In this document: piece by piece, positions 52,218 through 64,000 of the stretch | Layout of the letters: every line of letters begins with the position of its first letter | Numbering within the stretch: the stretch's first letter is position 1 | Assembly: GCF_037975245.1 (NCBI RefSeq) | Contig: NC_092576.1 | Location: forward strand, 18,902,611 to 18,966,610 | DNA: 64,000 nucleotides | Source: Apostichopus japonicus | Taxonomy: Eukaryota; Echinodermata; Holothuroidea; Aspidochirotida; Stichopodidae | Direction: 5' to 3' | Program-made: the position numbers and the translations under genes | The notes under the pieces: generated by a model | Database searches by the model: none | Seen by the model: only the letters and a program-made list of their open reading frames with translations | What the model was told of the DNA's origin: nothing

Positions 52218-53955
52218 GCAATGGTGAATTAGGAACTGGCAAAAACACTAATACCTTGTTTCCAGGTGAAAATGATCTATCTACCGCACGTTTGTCATAT
52301 CTAAGTTTCATGCTATTTTGAACACTCTTTAGGTTTTCTCTGGCAATCTCACATGCTCTGTGAAGTCTGTACTTGAACTTACAGACATAATCAAGAATAT
52401 TCAGGTCTTCTGTCTCGCACATCCACTTTTCTTTCAACATTTTTAGTGGACCACGAACTCTGTGACCAAACACAAGCTCGAACGGGCTAAACCCTAATGA
52501 CTCTTGAATTGACTCTCGGGCAGCAAACATTAAGAAATGAACACCTTCATCCCAATCTTTTACATTTTCAAAACAATATGTCCTAATCATACTCTTCAAT
52601 GTTTGGTGGAATCTTTCCAACGCACCTTGGCTTTGTGGATGATAAGCGCTAGATGTAACTTGTCTAATATTCAACTGATACATAGCTTGTTGGAAAACTC
52701 TTGACATAAAATTTGAACCCTGATCGGATTGAACAGACTTTGGTAAACCAACCAAAGTAAAGAATTTAATCAAAACCTTACACACGGTCTTAGCCTTAAT
52801 ATCCCTAACAGGAATAGCTTCGGGGAACCTTGTCGATGCGCACATTATAGTAAGCATATACTGGTTACCAGATTTAGTTTTCGGTAGAGGACCGACGCAA
52901 TCTATGATCACTCTACTAAAAGGCTCTTCAAAAGCGGGAATTGGTTTAAGTGGTGCTGGTGGGATTGTTTGATTCGGTTTACCCACTAGTTGACATGTAT
53001 GACATGTTCTACAGAAATAAGAAACATCTTTCTTAAGATTTGGCCAAAAGAAGTGATTCAAAATACGATGGTATGTTTTGTTAACGCCAAGATGACCAGA
53101 AAAAGGCGTCTCATGTGCCAAACTTAATACATCAGACCTATAGACTTTAGGAACGACCACTTGGTGATAAACTCGCCACTCATCAAATGCGGATACATCT
53201 GGTGGTCTCCACTTTCTCATTAATATACCCTTTTTAAGGTAAAAACAAACCGGGACGTTTTCTGCTTCGTCTTCGGTGATTGCCTTGTCGCACAGCAAGG
53301 TTAGTTCAGGATCTTTTTCCTGCTCTAACAGGAGTTGTTCTCTTGACAGGGAATCAGAAGAGAACACCTCAAAAGGAACAGAGTTTGACTGTTCTGGGTT
53401 CACACCGTTTGGTAACGAACTTAGGGGACCCAAAGGAGGGTCGGGATCATTATAAAGGCGACCCAAAAAGGTATCAGCCAAATTAAATTCCGCTTGGGAA
53501 TTATGGAAAGCCTCTTTTGGAGGACATTTCTTAGGAGACTCCCTATGTTTGGAGTTAGTCTCGTTTGAAAAGGAAGAATGATCCGAATTTGAAACTTCTT
53601 GAAGTTTTTGAGACATAGCGCGAGTCACAGCACATGCAGGGAAGAGATTAGGAATTTCTTTCTGTAACTGCTCTGTGTTATCACAAGTGCTCGGCTTGTC
53701 AGTGACAATTGGATTGACTATTACTCTGCCACCTGCCAAATCATTGCCTAAGAGAAACTGCACCCCTTTTGCAGGAAGATATGGTCTAACACCCACCATA
53801 ACCATACCCGATACAATGTTTGATTGAAGATGGATGTTATGAACTGGCACAGGAATAGAAATACACCCCACCCCCCTGAAGCAATACATCTCCGCCAGCT
53901 GATGTTTGTTCAGACAGTGGCAATATGCCTTCCAATAGCAGAGATTGATCAGCAC
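52171..53955 (-). pseudogene. LTR element pol, part 1: protease C-terminus and integrase
   Basis: The frame begins with out-of-frame residues and then reads the C-terminal half of the aspartic protease (GVQFLLGNDLAGG). A spacer leads to the integrase zinc domain HETPFSGHLG with FCRTCHTC (HHCC pattern), about 53125-53000. The catalytic core carries the DDE residues in VIIDCVGPL, VQSDQGSNFM and GALERFHQT. The C-terminal module ends with ARYFGPYVI, the GPY/F motif typical of Ty3/gypsy integrases. In the cycle the protease cleaves the polyprotein and the integrase inserts the DNA copy. Its position upstream of RT is the unusual feature. The frame breaks at a T7 run (52179-52185 on the + strand). 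Confidence 0.92.
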
Positions 53956-53998
53956 CCGTGTCCCGTAATACCCTAATTTTCACTGGCGGGAGATCCTA
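53871..53998 (-). pseudogene. LTR element protease, N-terminal segment with DTGA
   Basis: In the same frame as gag, immediately after the gag TAG stop (53996-53998), the minus strand reads PPVKIRVLRDTGADQSLLLE. It contains the aspartic protease active site D-T-G-A. The frame is lost at a C6 run (53871-53876 on the + strand), after which the protease continues in the 52171-53955 frame. Protease is therefore split between two frames by one homopolymer indel and separated from gag only by a stop codon in phase. Confidence 0.85.
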
Positions 53999-55268
53999 GT
54001 TAAGAGATACAAAACCATCAGAGACAAATGGTAAAAATTCGTCTTGGATTTCATTAGTACGCCTAGTAATTTTGCCAGTTCTCACAGGTGTTACAAGCTT
54101 ATGGGGTGATCTATCTACAATTGCTAATGCATTTGGTGACATTTCCCTCTCCCGTTCTCTCTTTCTAGCCAATTTGAAACAATTTGCCATTAGGTGACCT
54201 TTACTACGACAATAACCACAAACAGGTACACCAGGGTCAACCCTGTTAGAGCTGACATAGTCGTCTTTACTGCGACTTGGGTATGATTGCCGTTTGTTAA
54301 CAGAATCATACGACTTGGAAGGATTACTAGCCCTAACATAATTAAGATGCGACTTATTTGTTACATTTCTAAAAGATTGGTGAGTGAGGGTATAATCGTC
54401 TGCCATTACAGCAGCTTTAGATAAAGAATCAACTTGGCGTTCATCAAGATGAACTCTAATTTCGTTACTTAGACAGTTTTTGAACTCTTCAACCAGCATA
54501 AGTTGTCTCAGTTCCTCGAATTCCTGAACCTCTTTAGAAGAACACCAGTGATTGAAATGAGTTTCTTTCACCCGAGCAAATTCAACATAAGTTTGATTTG
54601 GTTGTTTCTTGAAATTTCGAAACTTTTGCCTATACGCTTCAGGTACAAGTTCATAAGCATTAAGAACCGCTGTTTTTACAATATCATAATCAAGGCTATC
54701 TGCCAGAGATAATGCAGAATCAATTTCTTGTGCCTTGCCAACAAAAGAACTTTGAATCAACAATACCCATTTATCTTTTTGGCCATAACAACGAATGCGC
54801 CAATTTCTCAAAATGACAAAAGAAATTGTCTACATCTACTTCTTTAAACGTAGGAATTAGAGACAAATATTTACTGATGTGTAAACCAGAAACCCAGGAA
54901 ATGGGTGAGCCAGGGTCTGCAGCCAATGATTTTAGATCTAATTCTTTCAATCTGATTTCTTTCTCCATTTCAATTTCCATCAATTTAATATCTTTATGGG
55001 CTTGTAGTTGTAGCTCTAATTTTCTCAACTCTAACGTGCTTGCACCCTGACTAAAGCTCACATAGGACAAATCCCCAAGTTCCGATTCCTCTAATTCATT
55101 TTCATCAACCAAATGTTCTGCTACTAACTTCTTAATTTCATCCTTTCTCATGTTCGTTTTGAAGTCAACTTGATAATGTTTCGCAATCTGAATAATGTCA
55201 GATTTCTTAAGAGAATTTAGCTCATCAATAGATGGCTTATCGATAAACTTTTTCAAATCGAAAGACAT
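53996..55268 (-). pseudogene. LTR element gag with zinc knuckle
   Basis: The first methionine with sensible context is at 55268-55266 (MSFDLKKFIDK). The frame opens further upstream only by way of a TTG codon near the primer-binding region. An alpha-helical N-terminal part with charged residues (KLELQLQAHKDIKLMEIEME) leads to FEKLAHSLLW, where a T5 run (54777-54781) shifts the frame. The second frame carries DKWVLLIQSSFVGKAQEIDS, FRNFKKQPNQTYVEFARVK and a CCHC zinc knuckle, VCGYCRSKGHLMANC (about 54226-54180). Gag forms the particle and packages RNA. It ends at TAG (53996-53998), in phase with the protease. Confidence 0.9.
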
Positions 55269-55305
55269 AATGAATGTCTGAATTAAGGAAGTTCGTCTAA
55301 TTCGA

Positions 55306-55325
55306 CTTCCCGGATAGGCCCCCAA
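55306..55325 (-). other. Probable primer-binding site of the LTR element
   Basis: On the minus strand, four bases (TAAT) after the CA end of the 5' LTR, the sequence reads TGGGGGCCTATCCGGGA. A TGG start close to the LTR end is the usual form of a tRNA-complementary site. I cannot say which tRNA it matches. Confidence 0.5.
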
Positions 55326-55328
55326 TTA

Positions 55329-55999
55329 TGTTACGTGACCGTTCTCAGACTTAATGTGGAGAACAGATCACGTGACATAAAAAGGAGAACACGAGGATGA
55401 AAGTAAGTTTAAAGCATTTAATAAGCTATTTACATGGCAGAACAAAGTATAAATATGAACATAACACATAACTATAGATTCTTAATTCAATTAACGTCTT
55501 TCTGGACTTGGAGAACCGGGGGGAGAGTTTCTGCTTAATTCTTGAGTTACCTTATAGTGCTAGGCGGATAGTGTCCAGGTTTGCTTTAGAAGTAGTTCGG
55601 CTGGATGTAGATAAAGTTCAGATAGAGCGACGCGAATCCATTAGAGTGAGTAGGTCGGAGTTCCGACAAAAGTATATAGTTAAATATATACTGTGTTTAA
55701 AATGGGCACAGTAATCAATGCCAAGGAACCATCAGAGGTGTGGCAACCTCTGAACGGAACGAACGGAGAAAACGGAGAGGGCGCTCAATCGGGCGTCTGT
55801 GGCTTTTATCCCCGGAGTGTAAAGGAATGTTCCAGTAAGTTATGAATATTCATGAAGTCCGCAGAAACACTTTGTTGGCGAGTTCCAGTTATGTAGAACG
55901 CGTGAGCGCATCTGGGATCGTAACAATCGGAAGACTCGGAGACTTGAATGGTAACTTATATTACGAAATAGGGTAGATGAATAAGTGGGTTACATAACA
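55329..55999 (-). repeat. LTR of the GMR1-type element (5' LTR in element orientation)
   Basis: 671 bp, partner of 49780-50450. It should carry the promoter: a TATA-like GGGGATAAAAG occurs on the minus strand at about 55803-55813 (and at 50254-50264 in the other copy). The target duplication CTTT follows at 56000-56003. Confidence 0.95.
55803..55813 (-). promoter_or_regulatory. Possible TATA box in the 5' LTR
   Basis: GGGGATAAAAG on the minus strand lies inside the 5' LTR, in sequence otherwise richer in G and C. Position and sequence fit a pol II core promoter for the element. No initiator was confirmed. Confidence 0.3.
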
Positions 56000-56003
56000 C
56001 TTT

Positions 56004-58566
56004 TTTAAAATTATATTCATATATCTCAAGCCAGTGTAGCTTGCAGAGGTATCTAAGGTTTAGTATCGTGTTATACAGCTACAGAAATCTTCAATAGTCT
56101 CTTTAGATCCACAAATGTCACTTTGAAAATGTTGTTTGTCACAGTTCTCAATATTATTTTGCTGTATTATTAAGATAAAATAAGTTCCACATGCAGCCTA
56201 CACATGTATACAGTAGTTTATGTCAGATTTATAAATTCATAACATAAAACTTAATACATCATGGAAACCATGTGCAGTGCATTTTGCATTCTGGTTCTAT
56301 TTATACATTCATCTAGCTGAAAATGGGTTCACAAATAATTCAGATGCAATCTTAATAGATTTCACGATTTGCATAGATATAGCCTCAATCATAGCATCAT
56401 GTTACACATCTATGCATTTAGGTATTTTGTCACGCAGTACAGTGCTTACATCAAACTAGCCTGTTTGTGCTATGGACACGCGAACTATCCAGTGCCCGTT
56501 GAATATGAGCCTTGTGCAGTGTCATGTTACTTATGAACACCAAATTACTGCAAACAGATGGTCATTTTTAAAAGTTTGAAAACTGAAAACAATCGAGCGG
56601 TGTAATTTGGATGTGGTATCCAATATGAAACTAATTTTGTTGCACATATGTATGCTGTTTTCTGCCATAAATTACTTTTATGAGAGCCATGTGTTACGTT
56701 GGAATGCGAGAGGTCTCGATAACTTATTTCTAACGAAACACAAGCCTGGGTTCGTTTCCGTAAGGAACACAGACAAATTGACAAGTCTAGAGAATTTGAA
56801 TGAGAACGTAAACTATATTGAACAATGGAGTTTTAACCAACAACAACAAATAATAATTACAAATATATAGAAAATTACTCACAAACTTAAGAAGATAGGA
56901 TACACTTTAAAACACGCTGGTCTCTTCCAACGGCGATATCCCTTGACACGACCTTGATGACGACGATTCTCGGTCCGTTGTACCGCGAAATTCGCTGGTC
57001 CTCGACGAAGTTTCTCGCGATCCCAGAAACAGCAGTCACCTTCTTTCCGGCGATGCTCCAAAATAGAAGACGGACTTCCAGCCACAATCGAGTGAAGCAC
57101 AAGTCGAACTTCTCGGCGACTAAATATTACCAGGGTCAGTCCAAAATCAGCTTTATAGCCACCAACTCCTGGCGTAACGAACTTCCTCAACGGAGACAGA
57201 AATTCTTCACCTTCTCCGAAATAACGACTGGAAAACTGTAGTTTCACAGCAAAGTCCTCTTCAAACTTCTGAACGGAAGTGTAGAATCAATATTGGTATC
57301 GATATCTCAACCCTTCAGAAACTACTGGCAGTTGAGCACTGACGATATATAGTAGAATGGTATATCATGTGTCGTCGCTTGTATTCGTTCAGAAACTGAG
57401 AAACTGAGAAACCTTTCCAAGGTTCAATGAGTTACTGGCTTAAACCTTTGAAATGCATATAGCTGATGATTTTCAATATCCTCTAATCCTTTCAAATAAT
57501 GTTACATTGAATTTCTACATTTGTACCTTTCCAATAATGAATGATGCGTTGTGATTTGTTTTGTTATGTAATTCGGAAAACTTGATCAACCCTAGCACTT
57601 TTGGACAAGGAAGTTCGCAAAAAAAAAATCCTAAGCGCTCAAGTGCCTGCAGATCACCCTATTAGAGGAGTCTTTGAGGAAAACTTTCGACCAAGCTATT
57701 ATTTCAGCACTATTTACACTACACCCATATGACAGTTCACACTCAAATGTTATCTTAAGCTCTGGTTCACCCGTAGGAAATAATGATCATGTTACAAACA
57801 CTGTTACAAAAAGACCTGTGTGACTTAGTTCTCTTTAGCAGAACCAACGACACAACACTACCCACAGGGCTAAAATTAGTTGTGCATACTAGCACACATG
57901 GACAATATAGTACTGTGGGCATGTATATTGTACTGAGGCGGCAAAAGTTTATATATTTTTTTAACTTTTGAAACTCGTATATGGTATCTGATGTGGAATA
58001 TGGAATCTACCATGCCTTTTCTTTACTGTAGTGTTCCCTTTACTTATGTATATGGTGTTGTAGAGTCGTGCCTTTCTGAAAGCCTCACTGTATGACAGCG
58101 AGACTGAGACATACCCAAAGCTTTATATTTCGTGGAATCGCTTATCACATTATAATATGTTACTAGTATCAGCACCAGCAGTAGCAGAGAGCAGCGCTTT
58201 ACCATAGCCTGTAATACTATAGACCTAAAAACAGCTTACGTTAAGCCTAGTTTGCTCTAACCATGGTCTAACAATATTTGTGTTCAACATAAAGGTATTT
58301 ATTCTAAATCTAATAATATATATACTATACATATATACTCTTTTAAGGAATTCTTTACAATGCATTTATCCACTAAATTTCCAAAAGCCAACCTCAAATT
58401 GGCAACGTTTTTACAGTAAACTGCGGTACTTTCCTTGGTATACTGCCTGCCTAGGCCTACATTAATTAGTACAATTATATTAATTACATTAATTGAAGGT
58501 AAAAGATCATTAATATACATTTTATTAAACTAGTAGTTAGTTGAAAATCCATAACAGTGAAAACAT
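56004..58566. other. Non-coding stretch with one CpG-rich block
   Basis: Most is AT-rich and featureless. Between about 56900 and 57250 the sequence is richer in G, C and CpG, and long frames exist on both strands (minus 57247-56879, plus 56954-57241). Neither starts with ATG in the minus case nor shows a known motif. The block could be an untranslated first exon or promoter region, but there is no splice or transcript evidence. Two short runs of TA-like sequence lie near 58310-58340. Confidence 0.4.
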
Positions 58567-59656
<1,090 letters not shown>

Positions 59657-61149
59657 TATAAGGTCACATGATATACAGCTTTAAGGAGAATATATCGTAC
59701 CGTCTGTCCTATAGCACTGTAATTACGTCATCTATCATGGCCTTTCTCGATATATTGGGAAAGGTTTGAAACTTACAGAGAGAGATATAGAGAAAGAAGG
59801 TACGCTTACTTTTGGAACCTTTAGTAACTTTAGAACTTCATCATCTTCAAATGTTCCGATGACTCGATAATGTTAACGACAGTATGATGTCAAGATCTAA
59901 AGAAATTGTGCTTTGTACATAGCTTTCCAATCGGCAATTTCATTGTGTAACTTAGTATTTAGGAATAACATCGAATGTCAGAGGTAAACTTTTAGTAATA
60001 TGAACATTTTGTAATTCAACGTCATCGGTGATGACCTTTCAAAGGAATGACATATTTGGTAATATCAGTGTTGACGTTATTTTTTATAATCACGCATTTT
60101 ATCATTAATAACAATGGCTTAAGAAGTCATGATGCTGTATATAGCTTTGTTTGTAACATTTTCCTAACTTGGCGTATCTCAATAATGATGTAATATGTTG
60201 TAAGTTATTAATAACTATTACAAGGAGTTAAATATCAAATATTGCAGTGAACTCGATAATATACTTGCTGGAGCTACGTATTGAATAATTACTTTCTTAT
60301 AGCAAATTAGTCAATATTTTGATTGTTTAAGTGGACATAATATCCTTCATGTAAAAGCTGCATTTTACGTTTCATACTAACTTCAACACAAACTGGTTGT
60401 AAAGTATGATACCATCCAAGCGATAGTCCCGAGTGTCTGAAGACAATTGCTAGAAAAATTATTGGAAAATGTCTTGAACCTTGGATCAAAACTACACTTA
60501 CCAGCATTTGCCTCTTACGTAATCCTCCAAAATTTGGGGTCGCAATGGAGCCAATACAAGTCAACATGAAGCCATTCTTATTTCATAAATCTTTCAAGGC
60601 GAACTACTCAGAATGGTAGAAAGTTAAAACGTTTCGTAAATTGCAGCTTTCATGAAAATGTAGTATACTCAGACCTGTTGTCAGGCATTTTGAGTTAAAG
60701 GGTCACCAAACAATTTAAGGAGGAGCACAATATTCATGTCCTGAAACTAGTGAAGTACTTGTTCACATGATGGTATCAGAGAGGAGAGAGCTAGGGTGCA
60801 CATTCTTGTACCCCGGCTTCGATACCGGCCAGAATATACTTAGTAACGTTATCAGGTTAACTTCTGTTGTCAATATTTCTATATTATGTATTATATCTAT
60901 TTTTGCGCACTACAACTCTGCTTTAAAATACATTAAAATGATTTAAGCAAATCGAACTGTATCGTGTACTTGATATTTTTCGTTTGTGTACTTTTTCTAT
61001 GATAAATAAAAAATATTTAAGGACTTTGTGTCACTATTGCTAGTAGACTATGTTTGAAATATTCCAGTTGTTTTTGTTACTTTACTTTCTGTTATTATCA
61101 ACTCTGTGGCAATATGGTTGCTATGGCAGGCAATTACATTCTTAAAAAG
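59657..61149. other. Non-coding stretch
   Basis: AT-rich, no recognisable gene or repeat. The minus frame 60567-60307 has no family motif. Confidence 0.5.
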
Positions 61150-61510
61150 TTGGGTAAAAATATTGACCAACACTTAACCAACACTGGGTACATATGTAAC
61201 CGCTCAAAAAATGGGCAAAGTTTGCCCAACAGCAGTTGGGTAATGCATTTACCATGTAGTTGGGTAAATTATTTTACCCATTATTGGTTAATCCATAAAG
61301 TAAGTTGGGCAATTTGTTGCCCAAGATTGGTTAATGAATAAAATTGTATTGGAGTGTTTTTACTCCATGTTGGTTGATTGTTACAATTAGTTGGGCAATT
61401 TGATACCCAATATTGGTTAATGAATCTAATTATATTTGAGTGATTTTATCCAATGTTGGTTGATTGATACAGTTAGTTGGGCAATTTGTTACCCAATATT
61501 GGTCGATGAA
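61150..61510. repeat. Tandem array of small hairpins, 86-bp period
   Basis: AGTTGGGC occurs at 61303, 61389 and 61475, spaced exactly 86 bp. Each copy continues AATTTGTTGCCCAA or a variant, so GGGCAA pairs with TTGCCC or GGGTAA with TTACCC within 20 bases. Each is followed by ATTGGTTAATGAAT. Irregular relatives precede the regular units (61171-61258: TGGGTAAA, TGGGCAAAGTTTGCCCA, AGTTGGGTAA). The result is a series of at least six small stem-loops. No coding role is supported, although a 95-codon frame (61054-61341) crosses part of it. Confidence 0.7.
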
Positions 61511-62999
61511 TGAAATGTACACTAGGGTTTAAAAATATTAACACATAAAATAGTATTAAATTCTCATTTTATTGATGTAAACAGCTTCAAAAAGCTTCAC
61601 TAGAACTAACAACACATGAAATGGTTTCACAGAATTTAGCAACATGGTATTGTTGGTTGCAGTAATCTATTAACTTACTTTATATCATATTGTGTCAATA
61701 TGTTCATCATGAAAATGTATCAATGTATGCTTTGCAAATTTGCTTTAGGACTTGGAACATGAATATTGACATACAAGTTAATCATTAAACTACAATCTAT
61801 TCTCTTCATGGATAAAATTAACCTTAACATACACAACATTGTTTGGTTCTTGCCCACTGACCAATTTGTAACAAGTGTTGTTTACAGCTAAGCCGTTTTG
61901 CAGTTAAAGGTGATTGTTTTCATTAGACAGTCTATTAAGTGCTAAGAAATTTGAGCACAGAAGCAAGAAGTTCAACAGTAAATGGCAAGTCCTCATAATT
62001 ATATCATAATAATTATATAGATATAACTATTAGTGGAAACAAATATGGCTCAATGTTAGAAAAGGAGGACTATTTATGATATATCAATGGTTAATTCCAA
62101 CATAAGCAGTCTTGTGCAGCTATAACATATTCTTCTTTTTTAAACATATTACCTATACAATGCAAACTGACTTGAATGGAACACACATAGTATCACACAT
62201 ACAAACCTCTCATATGTCTCTAATGTCTCAATTGTTTGTAATTTGAGCACAATTTGTAAGTATAATGACATGAAATTTACAGACATAAAAGGAAAGGTTA
62301 ATGATGGTGCAGGTTTACCTAGTTCTTCAAGCCAATGCACATAGTAAACATATCAAAGATTGTATATTTCACAGGCACCTAGGAATTTTCACACATATCA
62401 AATATGAATCCCTAACCAGTTCTCTTTAAAACTTATTTTAATGTTAAACATTGCATACATCATGAAAAAGTATGACAATCACAAAACTGTTTGAACTGTT
62501 TTTCCCCTTTAAATCCTATTTTACCCACTCTCTCAAACAATACCACTGACCTACCCTTTTAAACTTTCTCTCCTCTACCTGAGCAGACATAACTTCACAA
62601 GCACTCCCAACAAGACATAACTTCACAAGCTGCCTACATACCTCAGGCTCAAAGACTTCTAAGAATCGGCAAGTGCTGATTGGCTATAGGGCTCTCATGC
62701 TTACAGTTCAACAGTTAATAACAACTCCCAGTCCTGCTTTAATTCCACTAACAGCCTCTGCACAGCTTAACCACAAATGTAAACAAACACTGCAGAGACT
62801 GGGAGACAAATTAAAGGAGCTTTGGCAAAAGATGAAGGCTCAGATTTTTTTAAACAATGGGGATTAATTGTAATTAATTAACCTTTGACCAAAAATTATT
62901 AGGCTTCACCTTATTCATACACAATCCAACAATCATCAGTTCAACTTTGAATATGATCCATCAAAATCTTGAGGAGATTGAGATATTTGAAAATATTAC
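61511..62999. other. Non-coding stretch
   Basis: No gene recognised. ACATAACTTCACAAGC occurs twice (62588-62603 and 62615-62630). Confidence 0.5.
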
Positions 63000-63524
63000 A
63001 AAGAATGACCCCCGATGACCCCCTAAATGACATTTGACCTCAATTTTCCGAACACCCCTCGTAACTCTCATCCCGAGGAACGTTGTGACCAAGTTTCATT
63101 ATAACTGGCCATACACTGTACGAACAGGAGCAATTTGAATATATAGGGCCGCGGCCCGCGCCACAAAAGACCCCTAGTTGATCTTTGATCTCAAATTCAT
63201 GAACACCCTGAAGGTAAAACTTCCATAGTACTATCGTGACAAACCCTCAACATTGTACCATGGAATCTGTAGGAGAAGAAGCATTTCGCGTATTTCCACA
63301 AAATGGCCCATTACGGCCCACAGGTGACTTTTGACCCCAAATTTTGGACTATCTCTGATGGCCCTATACCCAATGGTCCTTGTGTCCAAGTTTCATGAAA
63401 TTCCATCAAACACTGTGCGAGTGGGAGCGGTTTTACCAATTGTTGACGGATAGAGTGATAGAATGATAGAGTGATAGACGCCGCACTGTAACAATAGCTC
63501 ACACCAGCATCCTGGTATGAGCTA
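63000..63524. repeat. Dispersed repeat-like block with terminal hairpin
   Basis: The block contains paired phrases such as GACCAAGTTTCAT and GTCCAAGTTTCATGAA, each about 20 bp before CACTGT(A/G)CGA. It also contains recurrent TGACCTC/TGACCCC segments, so it looks internally duplicated. It ends with GATAGAGTGATAGA repeats and a hairpin at 63495-63524 whose 13-base arms (TAGCTCACACCAG and CTGGTATGAGCTA) differ at one position around a 4-nt loop. Comparable blocks ending in GTGAGCTAAAA-like text are common in marine invertebrate genomes from memory; the family is not named here. Confidence 0.5.
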
Positions 63525-63923
63525 AAAATGATAAGATGAATTTGATAAGCAAACGTATACAAATATTTTTTCCCATGAAGACACATAAAGTCAGTGCATG
63601 TTTATGAAAAATGATAACATGCAAAAAAGTTAAAGAATTTTTAGTTACAAAAACCAACTTAATTATTGAACCAATAAAATGAGTAAAAGCAGCAAGGTCC
63701 GGATCCAAGAAGTCATAACTTTTTGTTTAAAGAAAAACTGTAACAAATAGATTAAACTATTCAGTACACTGAAAAGTCATTGCTTGGAAGAAATAAATGC
63801 CATAGGATCTCTGATGCTGCTTGAAATGTTTGGGTCCAAGAGTTTGTATAAGAAGGTTTGAAGAAACTTCTATGTCAGCTTGCAATGTCACTGGAATTCA
63901 CTATCGAAAATATACACCCCCTT
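63525..63923. other. Non-coding stretch
   Basis: No recognisable gene; the frames on the minus strand (63311-63586, 63499-63708) have no family motif. Confidence 0.5.
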
Positions 63924-63990
63924 AGGCATTGAAGACTCGCCCCAATCCACGTGCGGCCATCTCAAAAGTTAACTTTTTGTTGCTTGCAAG
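63924..63990 (+). repeat. Dispersed repeat, copy B
   Basis: Matches copy A (2594-2660) from AGGCATTGAAGACTCGCC to TTGCTTG with a few changes. It lies at the edge of the window, so its full extent is unknown. Confidence 0.6.
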
Positions 63991-64000
63991 TGACGTGTTG

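Larger units (their letters stand above)
49780..55999 (-). mobile_element. GMR1-type Ty3/gypsy LTR retrotransposon, nearly full length
   Basis: Two direct repeats of 671 bp each (49780-50450 and 55329-55999) enclose gag, protease, integrase and then reverse transcriptase-RNase H on the minus strand. The LTRs start TGTTA and end TAACA. CTTT lies immediately outside both ends (49776-49779 and 56000-56003), a 4-bp target duplication. The RT is of Ty3/gypsy type (YIDD box with FGMKNAPATFQR), but integrase lies upstream of RT as in Ty1/copia. This arrangement was described for the GMR1 group of deuterostome elements. I count about six base differences between the LTRs, so insertion was recent. The reading frame is interrupted by one in-frame TAG and about four frameshifts. 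Confidence 0.95.

Noticed and set aside
56879-57247. 122-codon minus-strand frame in a CpG-rich block
   Set aside because: It has no ATG at its start, a comparable frame exists on the other strand, and no domain is recognisable.

Overview
The window is nuclear DNA of an animal. It has long AT-rich stretches without genes, abundant microsatellites, many poly-G/poly-C tracts and a dense load of decayed transposable elements. I found no intact protein-coding host gene. A marine invertebrate deuterostome, most likely an echinoderm such as a sea cucumber, fits best. The clearest pointers are a GMR1-type Ty3/gypsy element with integrase upstream of reverse transcriptase (a group described from deuterostomes), an isolated leucine-rich-repeat exon of the kind found in the expanded NLR families of echinoderms, Penelope-like elements, and a P-element-like transposase relic. 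The species assignment is inference; no rRNA or mitochondrial marker is present.

Layout. 1-9 kb: non-coding, with one copy of a repeat that recurs at the far end of the window, a short TIR element (4483-4892) and a 208-bp tandem array (4927-5409). 9-10.5 kb: a small TIR element caught in a fresh 260-bp tandem duplication, then a Penelope-like fragment. 13-20 kb: an LRR exon with good splice sites and possible downstream exons in compatible phase, plus a 162-bp TIR element. 20.9-22.7 kb: a large foldback structure whose arms are built from nested short palindromes. 23.8-27.4 kb: two minisatellites, a CR1/L2-like LINE tail and a TA microsatellite. 27.4-37.5 kb: about 10 kb with nothing recognisable. 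37.7-38.6 kb: a P-element/THAP9-like transposase remnant.

42-56 kb is a transposon cluster. In order: an antisense LINE reverse-transcriptase relic interrupted by a roughly 190-bp element whose head is the first 45 nt of U2 snRNA; a Penelope-like element with RT and GIY-YIG regions on the + strand; an antisense LINE with its 5' half present but its 3' half missing at a TA microsatellite; a 950-bp TIR element; another TA microsatellite; and an almost complete 6.2-kb LTR retrotransposon on the minus strand. That LTR element has 671-bp LTRs with about six differences, a 4-bp target duplication, gag with a zinc knuckle, protease, integrase and then RT-RNase H. Its reading frame is broken at several points, three of them at homopolymer runs. 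56-64 kb: non-coding, with a very long GAT trinucleotide tract (481 bp nearly pure), an 86-bp tandem array of small hairpins, and a dispersed repeat ending in a 13-bp-arm hairpin.

No operon-like or cooperative gene set exists here. The most unusual items are the U2-headed insertion, the foldback element, and the reordered pol of the LTR element.
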